DNA of 64,000 bases from Sphingobacteriales bacterium (GTDB lineage: Bacteria; Bacteroidota; Bacteroidia; Chitinophagales; Chitinophagaceae), in NCBI GenBank assembly GCA_012270485.1, contig JAAXIF010000098.1, positions 78,809 through 142,808 of the forward strand. The letters run 5' to 3'. Below, one piece after another: positions 35,133-44,334 of this stretch. A program made the position numbers and the translations under genes. Positions within the stretch are counted from its first letter, which is position 1; each line of letters begins with the position of its first letter. Below the pieces are notes generated by a model that worked only from the letters and a program-made list of their open reading frames with translations, ran no database searches and was not told the DNA's origin.

Positions 35133-37772
35133 ATGATGACCAGCGCCGAGATCAGAAAGAAGTTTCTGGATTTTTTTGCCTCTAAGCAGCACCATATCGT
35201 GCCTTCTGCGCCAATTGTGGTAAAGAATGACCCTACCCTCCTATTTACCAATGCAGGGATGAACCAGTTCAAAGACTATTTTCTGGGCAATAAACAAGCC
35301 GCTTCTCCAAGAATTGCAGATACACAAAAATGTTTGCGTGTAAGTGGTAAACACAATGATCTGGAAGAAGTAGGCGTGGACACTTATCATCATACGATGT
35401 TTGAAATGCTGGGCAATTGGAGTTTTGGCGACCCTGCCCGTCCGGCAGGCGGGTACTTTAAAGCAGAAGCCATTGCCTGGAGTTGGGAATTATTGACTGA
35501 AGTTTACCAATTAGATAAAGACCGTTTATACGTCACCATTTTTGAAGGTGATGAGAAAGAAGGTATTCCACGTGACGAAGAAGCTTTTCAAGAATGGAAA
35601 AAAGTAATTCCCCAAGACCGAATTCTACTCGGAAATAAGAAAGATAATTTCTGGGAAATGGGTGATACAGGTCCCTGTGGACCTTGTACTGAAATCCATG
35701 TGGATTGTAGAACGTCAGCAGAAAGGAAAGCAGTGGATGGGAAAACGCTGGTAAACAACGATCATCCGCAGGTGATTGAAATCTGGAATAATGTATTCAT
35801 TCAATTCAACCGCTTAAAAGATGGAAGTCTGGAATCATTACCTGCCAAGCATGTTGATACCGGAATGGGTTTTGAAAGATTGGTACGTGTGATCCAAGGA
35901 AAGCAGAGTAACTATGATACAGATGTTTTTACCGGAACCATTGCAGCAGTTGAAAGCATCACAGGAAAAAAATATGATTACAGCGATAGCAAACAGGCGA
36001 TAGCTTTTCGTGTACTGGCTGATCATATCCGTGCCATTTCTTTTACGATTGCTGACGGACAGCTTCCTTCGAATACCGGAGCCGGATATGTGATCAGAAG
36101 AATTTTAAGAAGAGCCGTTCGTTATTATTATTCTTATCTTGATTATAAGCAACCGTTATTACACCAACTGGTTCCTGTAATTGCTCAACAGTTTGCAACT
36201 GTATTTCCGGAATTACAGCAGCAACTGGACTTTGTTAGTAAGGTAGTGAAGGAAGAAGAAGACGCATTCCTCCGCACATTAGATAAAGGATTGAAGCGAA
36301 TTGATGATATTATTCATTCAGCTAGTAATAAAACAATTCAGGGCAAAGCTGCTTTTGAGTTGTTTGATACGTATGGCTTCCCGTTGGATCTAACAAGATT
36401 GATCGCTACAGAAAATAATCTGACTGTTGATGAAAAAGGATTTGAAGCAGAAATGCAACAACAGAAAGACAGAAGTCGCGCTGCTACTGCTGTTGATACA
36501 GAAGATTGGATCACTTTAAAAGAAACTACCAACAATAGCTTTGTCGGATATACCACACTAGAAACCAATACCCTCGTTACTCGATACAGAAAAGTAAAAG
36601 CCAAGGGAAAAGAAGCCTATCAACTGGTATTGGAAAACACACCTTTTTATGCTGAAAGTGGTGGACAAACAGGAGATCAAGGCACACTTGATTTTAATGG
36701 TGAATCTATTCCAGTGATAGATACTAAGAAAGAGAACAATTTAATTATTCATTTCTGCGAGCAATTGCCTTCTAGTATGAATGGCCCTGTAGTTGCGAAA
36801 GTGGATGCAAGCAGAAGACAATCTACTGCCATTCATCATAGTGCTACGCACTTGTTACATGCGGCACTCAGACAAGTGTTAGGAGTCCATGTAGCACAGA
36901 AAGGAAGTTTGGTCAATGATACACAATTGCGTTTTGACTTCTCACACTTTGCTAAAGTAACAGACGAGGAAATTAATCAAATTGAAAAAATCGTTAACCA
37001 AAAAATCAGAGAAAATATTCCAGTGGTCATTAAAGAAATGGGTAAAGATGATGCTGTACAATTAGGCGCCATGGCATTATTTGGTGAGAAGTATGGCGAT
37101 GTGGTAAGAGTAGTCATTATTGACCCCGCATACTCTATTGAATTGTGTGGTGGTACACATGTTGGTGCAACTGGAGAATTGGGTATTTTCAAAATCAAAT
37201 CAGAATCAGCCGTAGCTGCGGGTGTAAGACGTATTGAAGCAGTGAGTGGGACTACTGCAGAAGCCTATATTGATGAACAACTCAATCAACTGACAGCAGT
37301 ACGTGAAGCATTGAAAAATCCAAAAGAGATTATCAAATCAGTAGAGAACTTATTTGCGGAAAATAACGAATTAAAAAAGAAAGTTGAAAGTTTAGAAGCC
37401 AAGCAAATTCAAATTCTCAAGCAAGAATTATTAAGTAAATCTGAAAACATCAATGGTGTTACTTTTATTGGTGCTGTAACAGAACTGAGTAGTGCTGACG
37501 CCCTTAAGAAATTATGCTTCGATTTGAAAAATGATCTTACTACTTATTTGGTAGCACTGGCTGTCAATGCAGACGGGAAAGCCAATGTAGCAGTGATGGT
37601 ATCCGAAGATCTGGTCAACGAAAAAGGACTCGAAGCACCAAAAATTATCAAAGAACATATTGCAGGTCTGATCAAAGGCGGCGGCGGCGGACAAAAAACC
37701 CTGGCCACTGCCGGCGGACAAGACGCCAGTAATCTGGTACAGGTGGTGGAGAAGGTCAGGTCGCTGCTTTAG
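35133..37772 (+). CDS. alaS: alanine-tRNA ligase
   Basis: 879 residues, full length. Catalytic blocks: FTNAGMNQFKDYFLG, HTMFEMLGNWSFGD and DTGPCGPCTEIH. The editing domain has HSATHLLHAALR and CGGTHVGATGELG (zinc/Cys-His site that clears mischarged Ser/Gly). The C-Ala domain carries IKGGGGGQKTLATAGGQD. It charges tRNA-Ala. The N-terminal MMTSAEIRKKF has two consecutive Met codons and either could start. Confidence 0.98.
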   Translation: MMTSAEIRKKFLDFFASKQHHIVPSAPIVVKNDPTLLFTNAGMNQFKDYFLGNKQAASPRIADTQKCLRVSGKHNDLEEVGVDTYHHTMFEMLGNWSFGDPARPAGGYFKAEAIAWSWELLTEVYQLDKDRLYVTIFEGDEKEGIPRDEEAFQEWKKVIPQDRILLGNKKDNFWEMGDTGPCGPCTEIHVDCRTSAERKAVDGKTLVNNDHPQVIEIWNNVFIQFNRLKDGSLESLPAKHVDTGMGFERLVRVIQGKQSNYDTDVFTGTIAAVESITGKKYDYSDSKQAIAFRVLADHIRAISFTIADGQLPSNTGAGYVIRRILRRAVRYYYSYLDYKQPLLHQLVPVIAQQFATVFPELQQQLDFVSKVVKEEEDAFLRTLDKGLKRIDDIIHSASNKTIQGKAAFELFDTYGFPLDLTRLIATENNLTVDEKGFEAEMQQQKDRSRAATAVDTEDWITLKETTNNSFVGYTTLETNTLVTRYRKVKAKGKEAYQLVLENTPFYAESGGQTGDQGTLDFNGESIPVIDTKKENNLIIHFCEQLPSSMNGPVVAKVDASRRQSTAIHHSATHLLHAALRQVLGVHVAQKGSLVNDTQLRFDFSHFAKVTDEEINQIEKIVNQKIRENIPVVIKEMGKDDAVQLGAMALFGEKYGDVVRVVIIDPAYSIELCGGTHVGATGELGIFKIKSESAVAAGVRRIEAVSGTTAEAYIDEQLNQLTAVREALKNPKEIIKSVENLFAENNELKKKVESLEAKQIQILKQELLSKSENINGVTFIGAVTELSSADALKKLCFDLKNDLTTYLVALAVNADGKANVAVMVSEDLVNEKGLEAPKIIKEHIAGLIKGGGGGQKTLATAGGQDASNLVQVVEKVRSLL

Positions 37773-37855
37773 AAGTCCATGGTCGATAGTCCATAGTCCA
37801 TGGCAGGACATCGGTCTTCCCAATAGACTATGGACCATAAACCATAAGCCAATCC
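37773..37855. repeat. word-repeat palindrome after alaS
   Basis: GTCCATGG and ATAGTCCATAGTC-type words on the left, and GACTATGGACCA on the right (11 of 12 paired). It shares words with the region after purD (18837-18922) and lies directly after the alaS stop. Confidence 0.6.
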
Positions 37856-37943
37856 ATTAACCTTATTTAACATTTCCGAAAACCTTCGTAAATAAAATTT
37901 TACTGTACATTTGACTACCAAACATTTCGTACACTAAAATTTT

Positions 37944-38894
37944 ATGATTATGTATTGCAAATGGATCGCCGCATTATTACTCACTGCAGGAATGACTGCA
38001 TCGGCACAAACCACAGATAAAAAGCAACGTGAAGAAGAGGTAAAAGAAAAAAGACAAAAAACAACCATTGTAGTTGATGGTGACAGGGTTATTGTGAATG
38101 GAAAGGATGTAAAAGATATGTCTCCGGAAGAAAAAGAGAAACTGGGCGACATGAGATTGAGAATAGCCCCTTCTGTACGCATAAGAAGTCCACGTAATGC
38201 TGATGGATTCTTTGATCTGGATGAAATAAGAATCAAGAACCCGGAAGGAACGCCTCGTGCTTTTTTGGGTGTGATGAGCGAGAAAAATGAAAAAGGGGCT
38301 AAAATCACTTCTGTTACCAAAGAGAGTGCTGCTGCTAAGGCAGGACTACAGAAAGACGATATCATTACCAAAGTGAACGACGCCACTATTACAGATAGTG
38401 AAGATCTGTTTGAAACCATCCGCAAATTCAAGCCTGAAGATAAAGTGACTGTTTCTTACTTACGTGATGGTCAATTAAAAACAACCACCGCAGTGCTTGG
38501 TAAGACCATGGAGATGGACTTCGATTTTAATTTTGATGATCGTTTTGGACGCGGCTTTAACTTCAACATGCCTGAATTAAGAGGCCTGGAAAATTTTAAC
38601 TGGAATTACTCACGTAAGCCCAGATTGGGGGTTGAAATTCAGGATACTGAGGACAGTAAAGGGGTAAAAGTTATACAGGTTGAAAATGAAATGCCGGCTC
38701 AAAAAGCAGGAATTCAAGAAAATGATATCATTACTAGTATCAACGATAAAGCAGTAAACTCAGTAGATGAAATCAAAGCGGCCCTGAAGGAATTGAAAGA
38801 AGGCGATCTGATCAAAGCAACTATCATTCGCTCCGGAAAAACACAAACACTGGAAATTAAAATTCCTAAAAAGTTAAAAACAGCAGATCTCTGA
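37944..38894 (+). CDS. exported protein with two PDZ domains
   Basis: 316 residues with a signal peptide (MIMYCKWIAALLLTAGMTASAQ) and two PDZ domains: about residues 105-190 (LGVMSEKNEKG..., KAGLQKDDIITKVND) and about 228-312 (LGVEIQDTEDSKG..., QKAGIQENDIITSIND). It has no trypsin-like or other protease domain, in contrast with DegP/HtrA, so it is probably a periplasmic binding scaffold. The region between the PDZ domains is acidic and aromatic (FDFNFDDRFGRGFNFN). Confidence 0.85.
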   Translation: MIMYCKWIAALLLTAGMTASAQTTDKKQREEEVKEKRQKTTIVVDGDRVIVNGKDVKDMSPEEKEKLGDMRLRIAPSVRIRSPRNADGFFDLDEIRIKNPEGTPRAFLGVMSEKNEKGAKITSVTKESAAAKAGLQKDDIITKVNDATITDSEDLFETIRKFKPEDKVTVSYLRDGQLKTTTAVLGKTMEMDFDFNFDDRFGRGFNFNMPELRGLENFNWNYSRKPRLGVEIQDTEDSKGVKVIQVENEMPAQKAGIQENDIITSINDKAVNSVDEIKAALKELKEGDLIKATIIRSGKTQTLEIKIPKKLKTADL

Positions 38895-38942
38895 ACCATT
38901 AGGTCTAAGCTAATGTTATAAATATCTCATGTGCATTGTAAG

Positions 38943-38986
38943 ACCGCGTCACCTTGCGTTTGTAAGGGTTGTCGCGGTTTTTTTTA
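38943..38986 (+). terminator. terminator after the double-PDZ gene
   Basis: ACCGCG pairs with CGCGGT at the base of an imperfect stem, followed by a run of T residues. Confidence 0.6.
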
Positions 38987-39006
38987 TTTGTATATTTAAT
39001 AAAAAC

Positions 39007-39993
39007 ATGATTATGAGATTTCTTATACTGATTGCTTTTATCTGTTTAAGTCTTCAAAATTTCGCTCAGATATATCGAACCAAAGAGCCGCTGGTGCATA
39101 CCTATTCTATTGTTGCCAGAGATGAGCAAACCGGGGAAATGGCTGTGGGCGTGCAAAGCCACTGGTTCAGTGTAGGTACTTCAGTTCCTTGGGCCGAAGC
39201 CGGTGTGGGAGCAGTAGCTACCCAGTCTTTTGTTGACAAATCTTATGGGCCGAAAGCATTGGCCTTGTTAAAAACGGGATTATCAGCACAACAGGTTCTT
39301 GACAAACTAGTGGCCGATGATCCGGGCAGAGATGTCAGACAAGTATCGATTATTGATAGTAAAGGAAATGTGGCCACACATACCGGTAAGAATTGTATAC
39401 AAGTAGCCAGTCATATCAAAGGGAATAATTACAGCGTACAAAGTAATATGATGCTGGGCGATCAAGTAGATGAATATATGTCTGAGGCATTTGAAAAAAG
39501 TAAAAGCAAACCATTGGCAGAAAGGGTATTACTGGCATTGGAAGCTGCGCAAAAAGCAGGAGGCGATATTCGAGGTATGCAGGCTGCTGCGATTATTGTT
39601 GTTCCAGGCAAGATCACCGAAGCCTGGAATAATAAAACAGTGGATATCCGTGTAGATGATGCCCCGGAACCATTAAAAGAATTACGCCGCATTTATACCG
39701 TACATCTTGCATATCAACACATGAATGATGGAGACCTCGCTGTGGAGAAAAACGATATGGCAAAAGCCATGGCTGAGTACAAAGCAGCCATGGAATTATT
39801 CCCCGATAATCTGGAAATGCAATTCTGGACGGCCATTACGCTGGCGAATAACAAAGAGGTAGACAAGGCCCTGCCGATGTTAAAGAAGATTTATGATCAA
39901 GATAAAAACTGGAAAGAACTCACCAGACGATTACCAGCAGTGAATTTATTGACGGTGTCTGAAACAGACCTAAAGCGAATACTTTCCTTATAA
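39007..39993 (+). CDS. DUF1028 protein with C-terminal TPR-like region
   Basis: About 328 residues from ATG 39007 (MIMRFLILIAFICLSLQNFAQ, a signal peptide). The longer frame to 38929 runs through the terminator. The N-terminal ~220 residues are DUF1028 (TYSIVARDEQTGEMAVGVQS, WAEAGVGAVATQSFVD), a family with a predicted Ntn-hydrolase fold. The C-terminal ~90 residues look TPR-like (DLAVEKNDMAKAMAEYKAAM). Substrate unknown. Followed by gatB. Confidence 0.85.
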   Translation: MIMRFLILIAFICLSLQNFAQIYRTKEPLVHTYSIVARDEQTGEMAVGVQSHWFSVGTSVPWAEAGVGAVATQSFVDKSYGPKALALLKTGLSAQQVLDKLVADDPGRDVRQVSIIDSKGNVATHTGKNCIQVASHIKGNNYSVQSNMMLGDQVDEYMSEAFEKSKSKPLAERVLLALEAAQKAGGDIRGMQAAAIIVVPGKITEAWNNKTVDIRVDDAPEPLKELRRIYTVHLAYQHMNDGDLAVEKNDMAKAMAEYKAAMELFPDNLEMQFWTAITLANNKEVDKALPMLKKIYDQDKNWKELTRRLPAVNLLTVSETDLKRILSL

Positions 39994-40041
39994 TTATCTC
40001 ATAAAACCATGATAAACATCCATTAGCTGAATAATCAGCAG

Positions 40042-40049
40042 TATTTTTG
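40042..40049 (+). promoter_or_regulatory. candidate gatB -7 box
   Basis: TATTTTTG matches TAnnTTTG perfectly, but no good -33 TTTG is present at the expected distance. It ends 7 bp before the gatB ATG, so the transcript would be nearly leaderless. Confidence 0.35.
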
Positions 40050-40055
40050 TAGTTC

Positions 40056-41501
40056 ATGTCATTGCAGGAAAAATATGAGGCGGTTATTGGACTGGAAGTT
40101 CATGCTCAATTGGCTACACTAAGCAAATTATTTTGTGGAGATAGTACTGCATTTGGAGCCGAACCCAATACTCAGGTGAGTCCAATTACTTTAGGTCATC
40201 CGGGTACACTTCCTAAAACCAATCAAAAAGCAGTTGAATATGCTATCAAAATGGGATTGGCCTGTCATTGTGAAATTGAGCAGTATAATTATTTTGCCAG
40301 AAAGAATTACTTCTACCCTGATCTTCCCAAGGGATATCAAATATCGCAACATACGACTCCGATTTGCAAAGGCGGGTATGTAACCATTCATACTTCTACG
40401 GGTAGCAAAGATGTACAACTGAATAGAATTCATTTAGAAGAGGATGCGGGTAAAAGCATCCATGACTTGGATGAAAACAATACCTGTATCGATCTGAACA
40501 GAGCCGGTACCCCACTGATTGAAATTGTTACTGAGCCGGATATGCATAGTGCGGAAGAAGCCTGGCACTATGTTACCGAAATTCGGAAACTTGTACAATG
40601 GTTGGGTATTTGTGATGGCAATATGGAAGAAGGTAGTTTGCGTTGTGATGCCAATATTTCTGTTCGATTAAGAGGAACCACAACGCTGGGCACTAAAGTA
40701 GAAGTTAAAAACCTGAACTCCATACGCAATGTCAAAAAAGCGATTGAGTTTGAGATCGAAAGAATCGTTCAGTTATTGGAGAAGGGTGAAGCTGTAAAAC
40801 AACAAACCAGAAGTTTTGATGCATCGAATGATACCACTTTTGCGATCCGTGATAAAGAAGAAGCCAATGACTATCGCTACTTCCCCGATCCCGACCTCGC
40901 TCCTTTTCATTTGACTGAAACTTTTATTGCTGGTATCAAAGAAAGTTTGCCAGAATTACCCGCCGAACTGGAAGCCAGGTTAATAGCTACTTACGGATTG
41001 AATGCATATGATGCAGGGCAACTTTGTGATTCCATACCTACCGCTCAATACTTTGAAGTGGTGGCAAAGCATACCAACCATTACAAAGCCATTGCTAACT
41101 GGATACTTGGACCTATCAGACAATACCTTAATGAACAGCAAAAAGATTTTACAGCACTTACATTGAAGCCTGCTAGTCTTTCAGCTTTGATAGAACTGGT
41201 ACAAAGCAGTAAGGTTAGCTTCTCTGTAGCGTCTTCAAAACTACTACCCTTGTTATTAGAGAAAGATGTTGATCCCTTACAACTGGCTACTGATATGAAT
41301 TTGATCATGGTGAATGATGGAAACTTGTTAGAACAATGGGTAGAGGAGGCCATAACTGCCATGCCGGACAAAGTAACGGAGTATAAAAAAGGTAAAAAAG
41401 GTTTAATCGGTTTATTTGTAGGTGAAGTGAAGAAAAGAAGTAAGGGGCAAGCAGATCCCAAATTAGTAACAGTATTATTAGAACAAAAACTCAATCAATA
41501 A
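40056..41501 (+). CDS. gatB: Asp-tRNA(Asn)/Glu-tRNA(Gln) amidotransferase subunit B
   Basis: 481 residues, typical GatB. N-terminal GLEVHAQLATLSKLFC and KNYFYPDLPKGYQISQ; LHLEEDAGK equivalent IHLEEDAGKSIHD; LNRAGTPLIEIVTEPDM; RCDANISVRL; and a C-terminal YqeY-like domain. It activates misacylated Glu-tRNA(Gln) or Asp-tRNA(Asn) for amidation with GatA and GatC, which are not in the window. The TlpA gene follows after 10 bp. Confidence 0.97.
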   Translation: MSLQEKYEAVIGLEVHAQLATLSKLFCGDSTAFGAEPNTQVSPITLGHPGTLPKTNQKAVEYAIKMGLACHCEIEQYNYFARKNYFYPDLPKGYQISQHTTPICKGGYVTIHTSTGSKDVQLNRIHLEEDAGKSIHDLDENNTCIDLNRAGTPLIEIVTEPDMHSAEEAWHYVTEIRKLVQWLGICDGNMEEGSLRCDANISVRLRGTTTLGTKVEVKNLNSIRNVKKAIEFEIERIVQLLEKGEAVKQQTRSFDASNDTTFAIRDKEEANDYRYFPDPDLAPFHLTETFIAGIKESLPELPAELEARLIATYGLNAYDAGQLCDSIPTAQYFEVVAKHTNHYKAIANWILGPIRQYLNEQQKDFTALTLKPASLSALIELVQSSKVSFSVASSKLLPLLLEKDVDPLQLATDMNLIMVNDGNLLEQWVEEAITAMPDKVTEYKKGKKGLIGLFVGEVKKRSKGQADPKLVTVLLEQKLNQ

Positions 41502-41511
41502 ATATACATAC

Positions 41512-42633
41512 ATGAAACCATTGGTATACATCGCAGCTGTTATTGCATTATTGAGCAGTTGTCAGGAAAAAAAATATGGTGCTTTTACCGTAAGTGGTAA
41601 GATCATCAATGCACCCTCCAAAAAAATATTTTTACAGGAATTACCTTATGGTGGCGAACAACCCGTTATCTTGGATTCCACCACTTTAAAAGATAATGGC
41701 AGTTTTGAATTAAGAGCGGTTGGCAAGGAAGAAGCATTATATAGATTGGTGATTGAAAATGGTCCGGATGTTTTACTCGTAAATGATGGTAAAAGTATTC
41801 GTGTTAATGTTGATGTCAACAATTACAGGGCTTATACCGTTGAAGGCTCAGATGCCAGTAACAGTTTGCATAAACTTTTCGAAGACTTTCGTGTGAAAGA
41901 CTCTTTGTTGTATTTAACATTTACGAAAGTGGACAGCATGCAGCAAAATGAAGGAAACGACAGTTTGCTAACAATAGAAAGAGACAAGCGTGATCGCCAA
42001 TTAAAAGATATCAACAAGCTGGTGACCGATTTTGTCAATGCCTCAGAAAGCCCTGCTGCCAGGTACTATGCTATAGGAATGGGTTCCCGCACCATGCAAC
42101 CTGAGGAACTGAAAGTTTTGGCTGATGCATCAGCAGACAAGTTCAAAGAACATAGTGGATTAGCCAAGCTTAAAAGTTTGATGACAGTAAGTACACAACC
42201 GCCTCCATCCAACAGCTTATTGAATCAGCCAGCACCGGAGATCAGTTTACCTGACACAGATGGAAAGATGTTTTCATTAAGTAGTTTAAAGGGCAAATAT
42301 GTGTTGGTTGATTTTTGGGCGAGTTGGTGTATGCCTTGCAGAAAAGAAAATCCAAATGTCGTAGCTGCTTACAATAAGTTCAAGGATAAGAACTTTACCA
42401 TTTTGGGTGTTTCATTAGATCAGGATAAAGAAGCTTGGTTAGAAGCCATTGCAAAAGATAAATTAACCTGGAAGCATATCAGTGATCTAAAATATTGGGA
42501 AAGCGTGGTAGTGCCTATGTATAAAATTGAAGGTATCCCATTCAACGTTTTGTTAGATCCAACCGGAAAAATCGTTGCAACGGATTTGAGAGGTGATGAT
42601 TTAGAAAAAACATTAGCGAAAATGCTTAAATAG
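41512..42633 (+). CDS. TlpA-family thioredoxin-like lipoprotein
   Basis: 373 residues with a lipoprotein signal (MKPLVYIAAVIALLSSCQEK; lipobox LLSSC). An N-terminal DUF4369-type region (FTVSGKIINAPSKKIFLQEL) precedes a thioredoxin/AhpC-TSA domain with the redox motif WASWCMPCRKENPNV near residue 265 and a cis-proline GIPFNVLLD. It is an envelope-anchored thiol oxidoreductase, 10 bp after gatB and possibly co-transcribed. Confidence 0.9.
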   Translation: MKPLVYIAAVIALLSSCQEKKYGAFTVSGKIINAPSKKIFLQELPYGGEQPVILDSTTLKDNGSFELRAVGKEEALYRLVIENGPDVLLVNDGKSIRVNVDVNNYRAYTVEGSDASNSLHKLFEDFRVKDSLLYLTFTKVDSMQQNEGNDSLLTIERDKRDRQLKDINKLVTDFVNASESPAARYYAIGMGSRTMQPEELKVLADASADKFKEHSGLAKLKSLMTVSTQPPPSNSLLNQPAPEISLPDTDGKMFSLSSLKGKYVLVDFWASWCMPCRKENPNVVAAYNKFKDKNFTILGVSLDQDKEAWLEAIAKDKLTWKHISDLKYWESVVVPMYKIEGIPFNVLLDPTGKIVATDLRGDDLEKTLAKMLK

Positions 42634-42654
42634 TAGGTTAGAGATAATTAGAAA

Positions 42655-42713
42655 GATGGGACTTTATGATTGATTATAATTTCATCGTCCATCATAAAAA
42701 TCTGCGTCCCATC
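42655..42713 (+). terminator. hairpin after the TlpA-like gene
   Basis: GATGGGAC at 42655-42662 pairs with GTCCCATC at 42706-42713, with partly complementary inner sequence (TTTATGAT / ATCATAAA). A plus-strand 3'-end signal. Confidence 0.5.
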
Positions 42714-42766
42714 AAACAGCTTTGATAAACTAATCATACAAAGACAGAGATTAGCTACAAACAAAG

Positions 42767-42879
42767 GAGGAAGTCTCAAAAGTAAAAAGAAGGCTTTGAG
42801 AATCGCCTAAATGAAAACTTTCTCCATCAGGTACCCGAATAAAAAGAGGCTGTATCGTACTTTTGATACAGCCTCTTTT
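42767..42879. repeat. 113-bp duplicated element, copy 1 (MITE-like)
   Basis: Identical to 52549-52661 except for one base (42858). It has imperfect 17-bp terminal inverted repeats: left GAGGAAGTCTCAAAAGT and, reading inward from the right end, GAGGCTGTATCAAAAGT (14 of 17). The left end also forms a small hairpin (TCTCAAA.../CTTTGAGA). The right end forms a strong hairpin with T tract that serves as the terminator of susD1 (stop 22 bp away). Confidence 0.8.
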
Positions 42880-42901
42880 TATTATTCTTCAAAGAATCAA
42901 A

Positions 42902-44317
42902 TTAATAACCAGGATTTTGTTTGAATCCTTTATTAAAATTGATTTCTGAGCTTGGGAAAGGCAGCTGGAATCTGTGGTTACCAGCTGGTAAACTTGTGAA
43001 GATATACTTCACACCTGTTCCATCAGCGCGGTCTCCAAAGTTTGCATCACGTTGAACAGGTTGATTTCTTCTTTTTAAATCCCAGAATCTATCACCTTCA
43101 AATGCCAATTCCAATCTTCTTTCTTTCAGAATTTCATCGCCTAATGCTGTTCCTGTTAATGCAAGTGGTGTACTTGAACTATAACGATTTGCACGCAGCA
43201 AATTCAGGTCTGCCAAAGCTTGTACATCATTACCAGAACGCTGATATGCTTCTGCTCTATTGAGTAACACTTCAGCAGTACGCAATACTTTATGATCAAC
43301 AACACCTGCTACCTGACCGGGACGTCCTGCATATTTGATAATATGATTCTGAAGAACACCGTTATACAAGCTGGTTTGAATGTATGCAGTTGTTCTAATA
43401 TCAGAAGGCTGGTACAATTGACGAAGGTTGTACTCACATACATATTCTGAACGAATCAATCCGCCCACAGTTTGATAATAATTTACACCCTGTGCATTAA
43501 TATTATCTAAAGTAGTATTTACAACTTTAAATAACACACCGTTATTTGTTTGATCAGTCCAGATAAGAGAAAAATCTGTACGAGAAGGTAAAACTGGAGT
43601 TGTGCCTAATGCTGCATTAGAAGCAGCGATACAGTTGGTGAAATCTCCCATGTAAAGATACAATCTTGACAATAAACCGTTAACAGCAGCCTTATTCAAT
43701 CTACCTACCCCATTGGTGGTGTTAATCAATGGCAGAGCTGTAGTTAGATCTGTTACAAGTTTTTGATAAAACCCACGAACAGGCTCTTTAGTAGGTAATT
43801 GTTTTGCATCAGTAGATGTAATATAAGCCATTGTTGAATCAGCAGCAGTAGCATTTTCAAATGTTTTGCTGAAGGTTCTTGCCATATCAAAATAAACCAA
43901 TGCTCTCACTGCCAATGCTTCACCTCTAACGTTGTCTTTAAAAACACCAGCTGGAAATTTTTCGATGTTTTCAAGAATGGCATTAGCGCGTCTTGCGATA
44001 ACGTATCCATTGGAAAAGAATCCAACTGTAGCGTCACCATTATAACGCCAGTCACCAAAAACAGTTAGTGTTTGACGACCAAGGCTACTAATAATCAAGT
44101 TGTCAGCCATAACATCCGCAAGGATGTTCCAAGTACCGTTAACATAGTTATTATTGCGCAACCCGGTATACATACCCAAAACTGCCAGGTTAACATCAGT
44201 TTCCGTATTAAAAGCCTGAGAGGTCTCAATTTGGTTAAACGGACTAAGCTCAAGCTCCTTTTTACTACAAGAAGCAAGTAACGCTACTGTAGATAATGCA
44301 AATAATATTTTTTTCAT
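42902..44317 (-). CDS. SusD/RagB-family nutrient-binding lipoprotein (pair 1)
   Basis: 471 residues with a lipoprotein signal ending LLASC (Cys17). SusD-type C-terminal signature RRLELAFEGDRFWDLKRRNQ. SusD proteins form the cell-surface lid over their SusC channel and bind the incoming substrate. It follows susC1 by 17 bp, so the two are co-transcribed. Ligand identity cannot be derived; no carbohydrate-active gene is nearby. A terminator in the 113-bp element follows. Confidence 0.92.
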   Translation of the reverse strand: MKKILFALSTVALLASCSKKELELSPFNQIETSQAFNTETDVNLAVLGMYTGLRNNNYVNGTWNILADVMADNLIISSLGRQTLTVFGDWRYNGDATVGFFSNGYVIARRANAILENIEKFPAGVFKDNVRGEALAVRALVYFDMARTFSKTFENATAADSTMAYITSTDAKQLPTKEPVRGFYQKLVTDLTTALPLINTTNGVGRLNKAAVNGLLSRLYLYMGDFTNCIAASNAALGTTPVLPSRTDFSLIWTDQTNNGVLFKVVNTTLDNINAQGVNYYQTVGGLIRSEYVCEYNLRQLYQPSDIRTTAYIQTSLYNGVLQNHIIKYAGRPGQVAGVVDHKVLRTAEVLLNRAEAYQRSGNDVQALADLNLLRANRYSSSTPLALTGTALGDEILKERRLELAFEGDRFWDLKRRNQPVQRDANFGDRADGTGVKYIFTSLPAGNHRFQLPFPSSEINFNKGFKQNPGY

Positions 44318-44334
44318 CTTATAGAAATTTTGGG

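Noticed and set aside
37944..38894. DegP/HtrA protease
   Set aside because: Only the two PDZ domains exist; no catalytic triad or trypsin-like GNSGG motif is visible.
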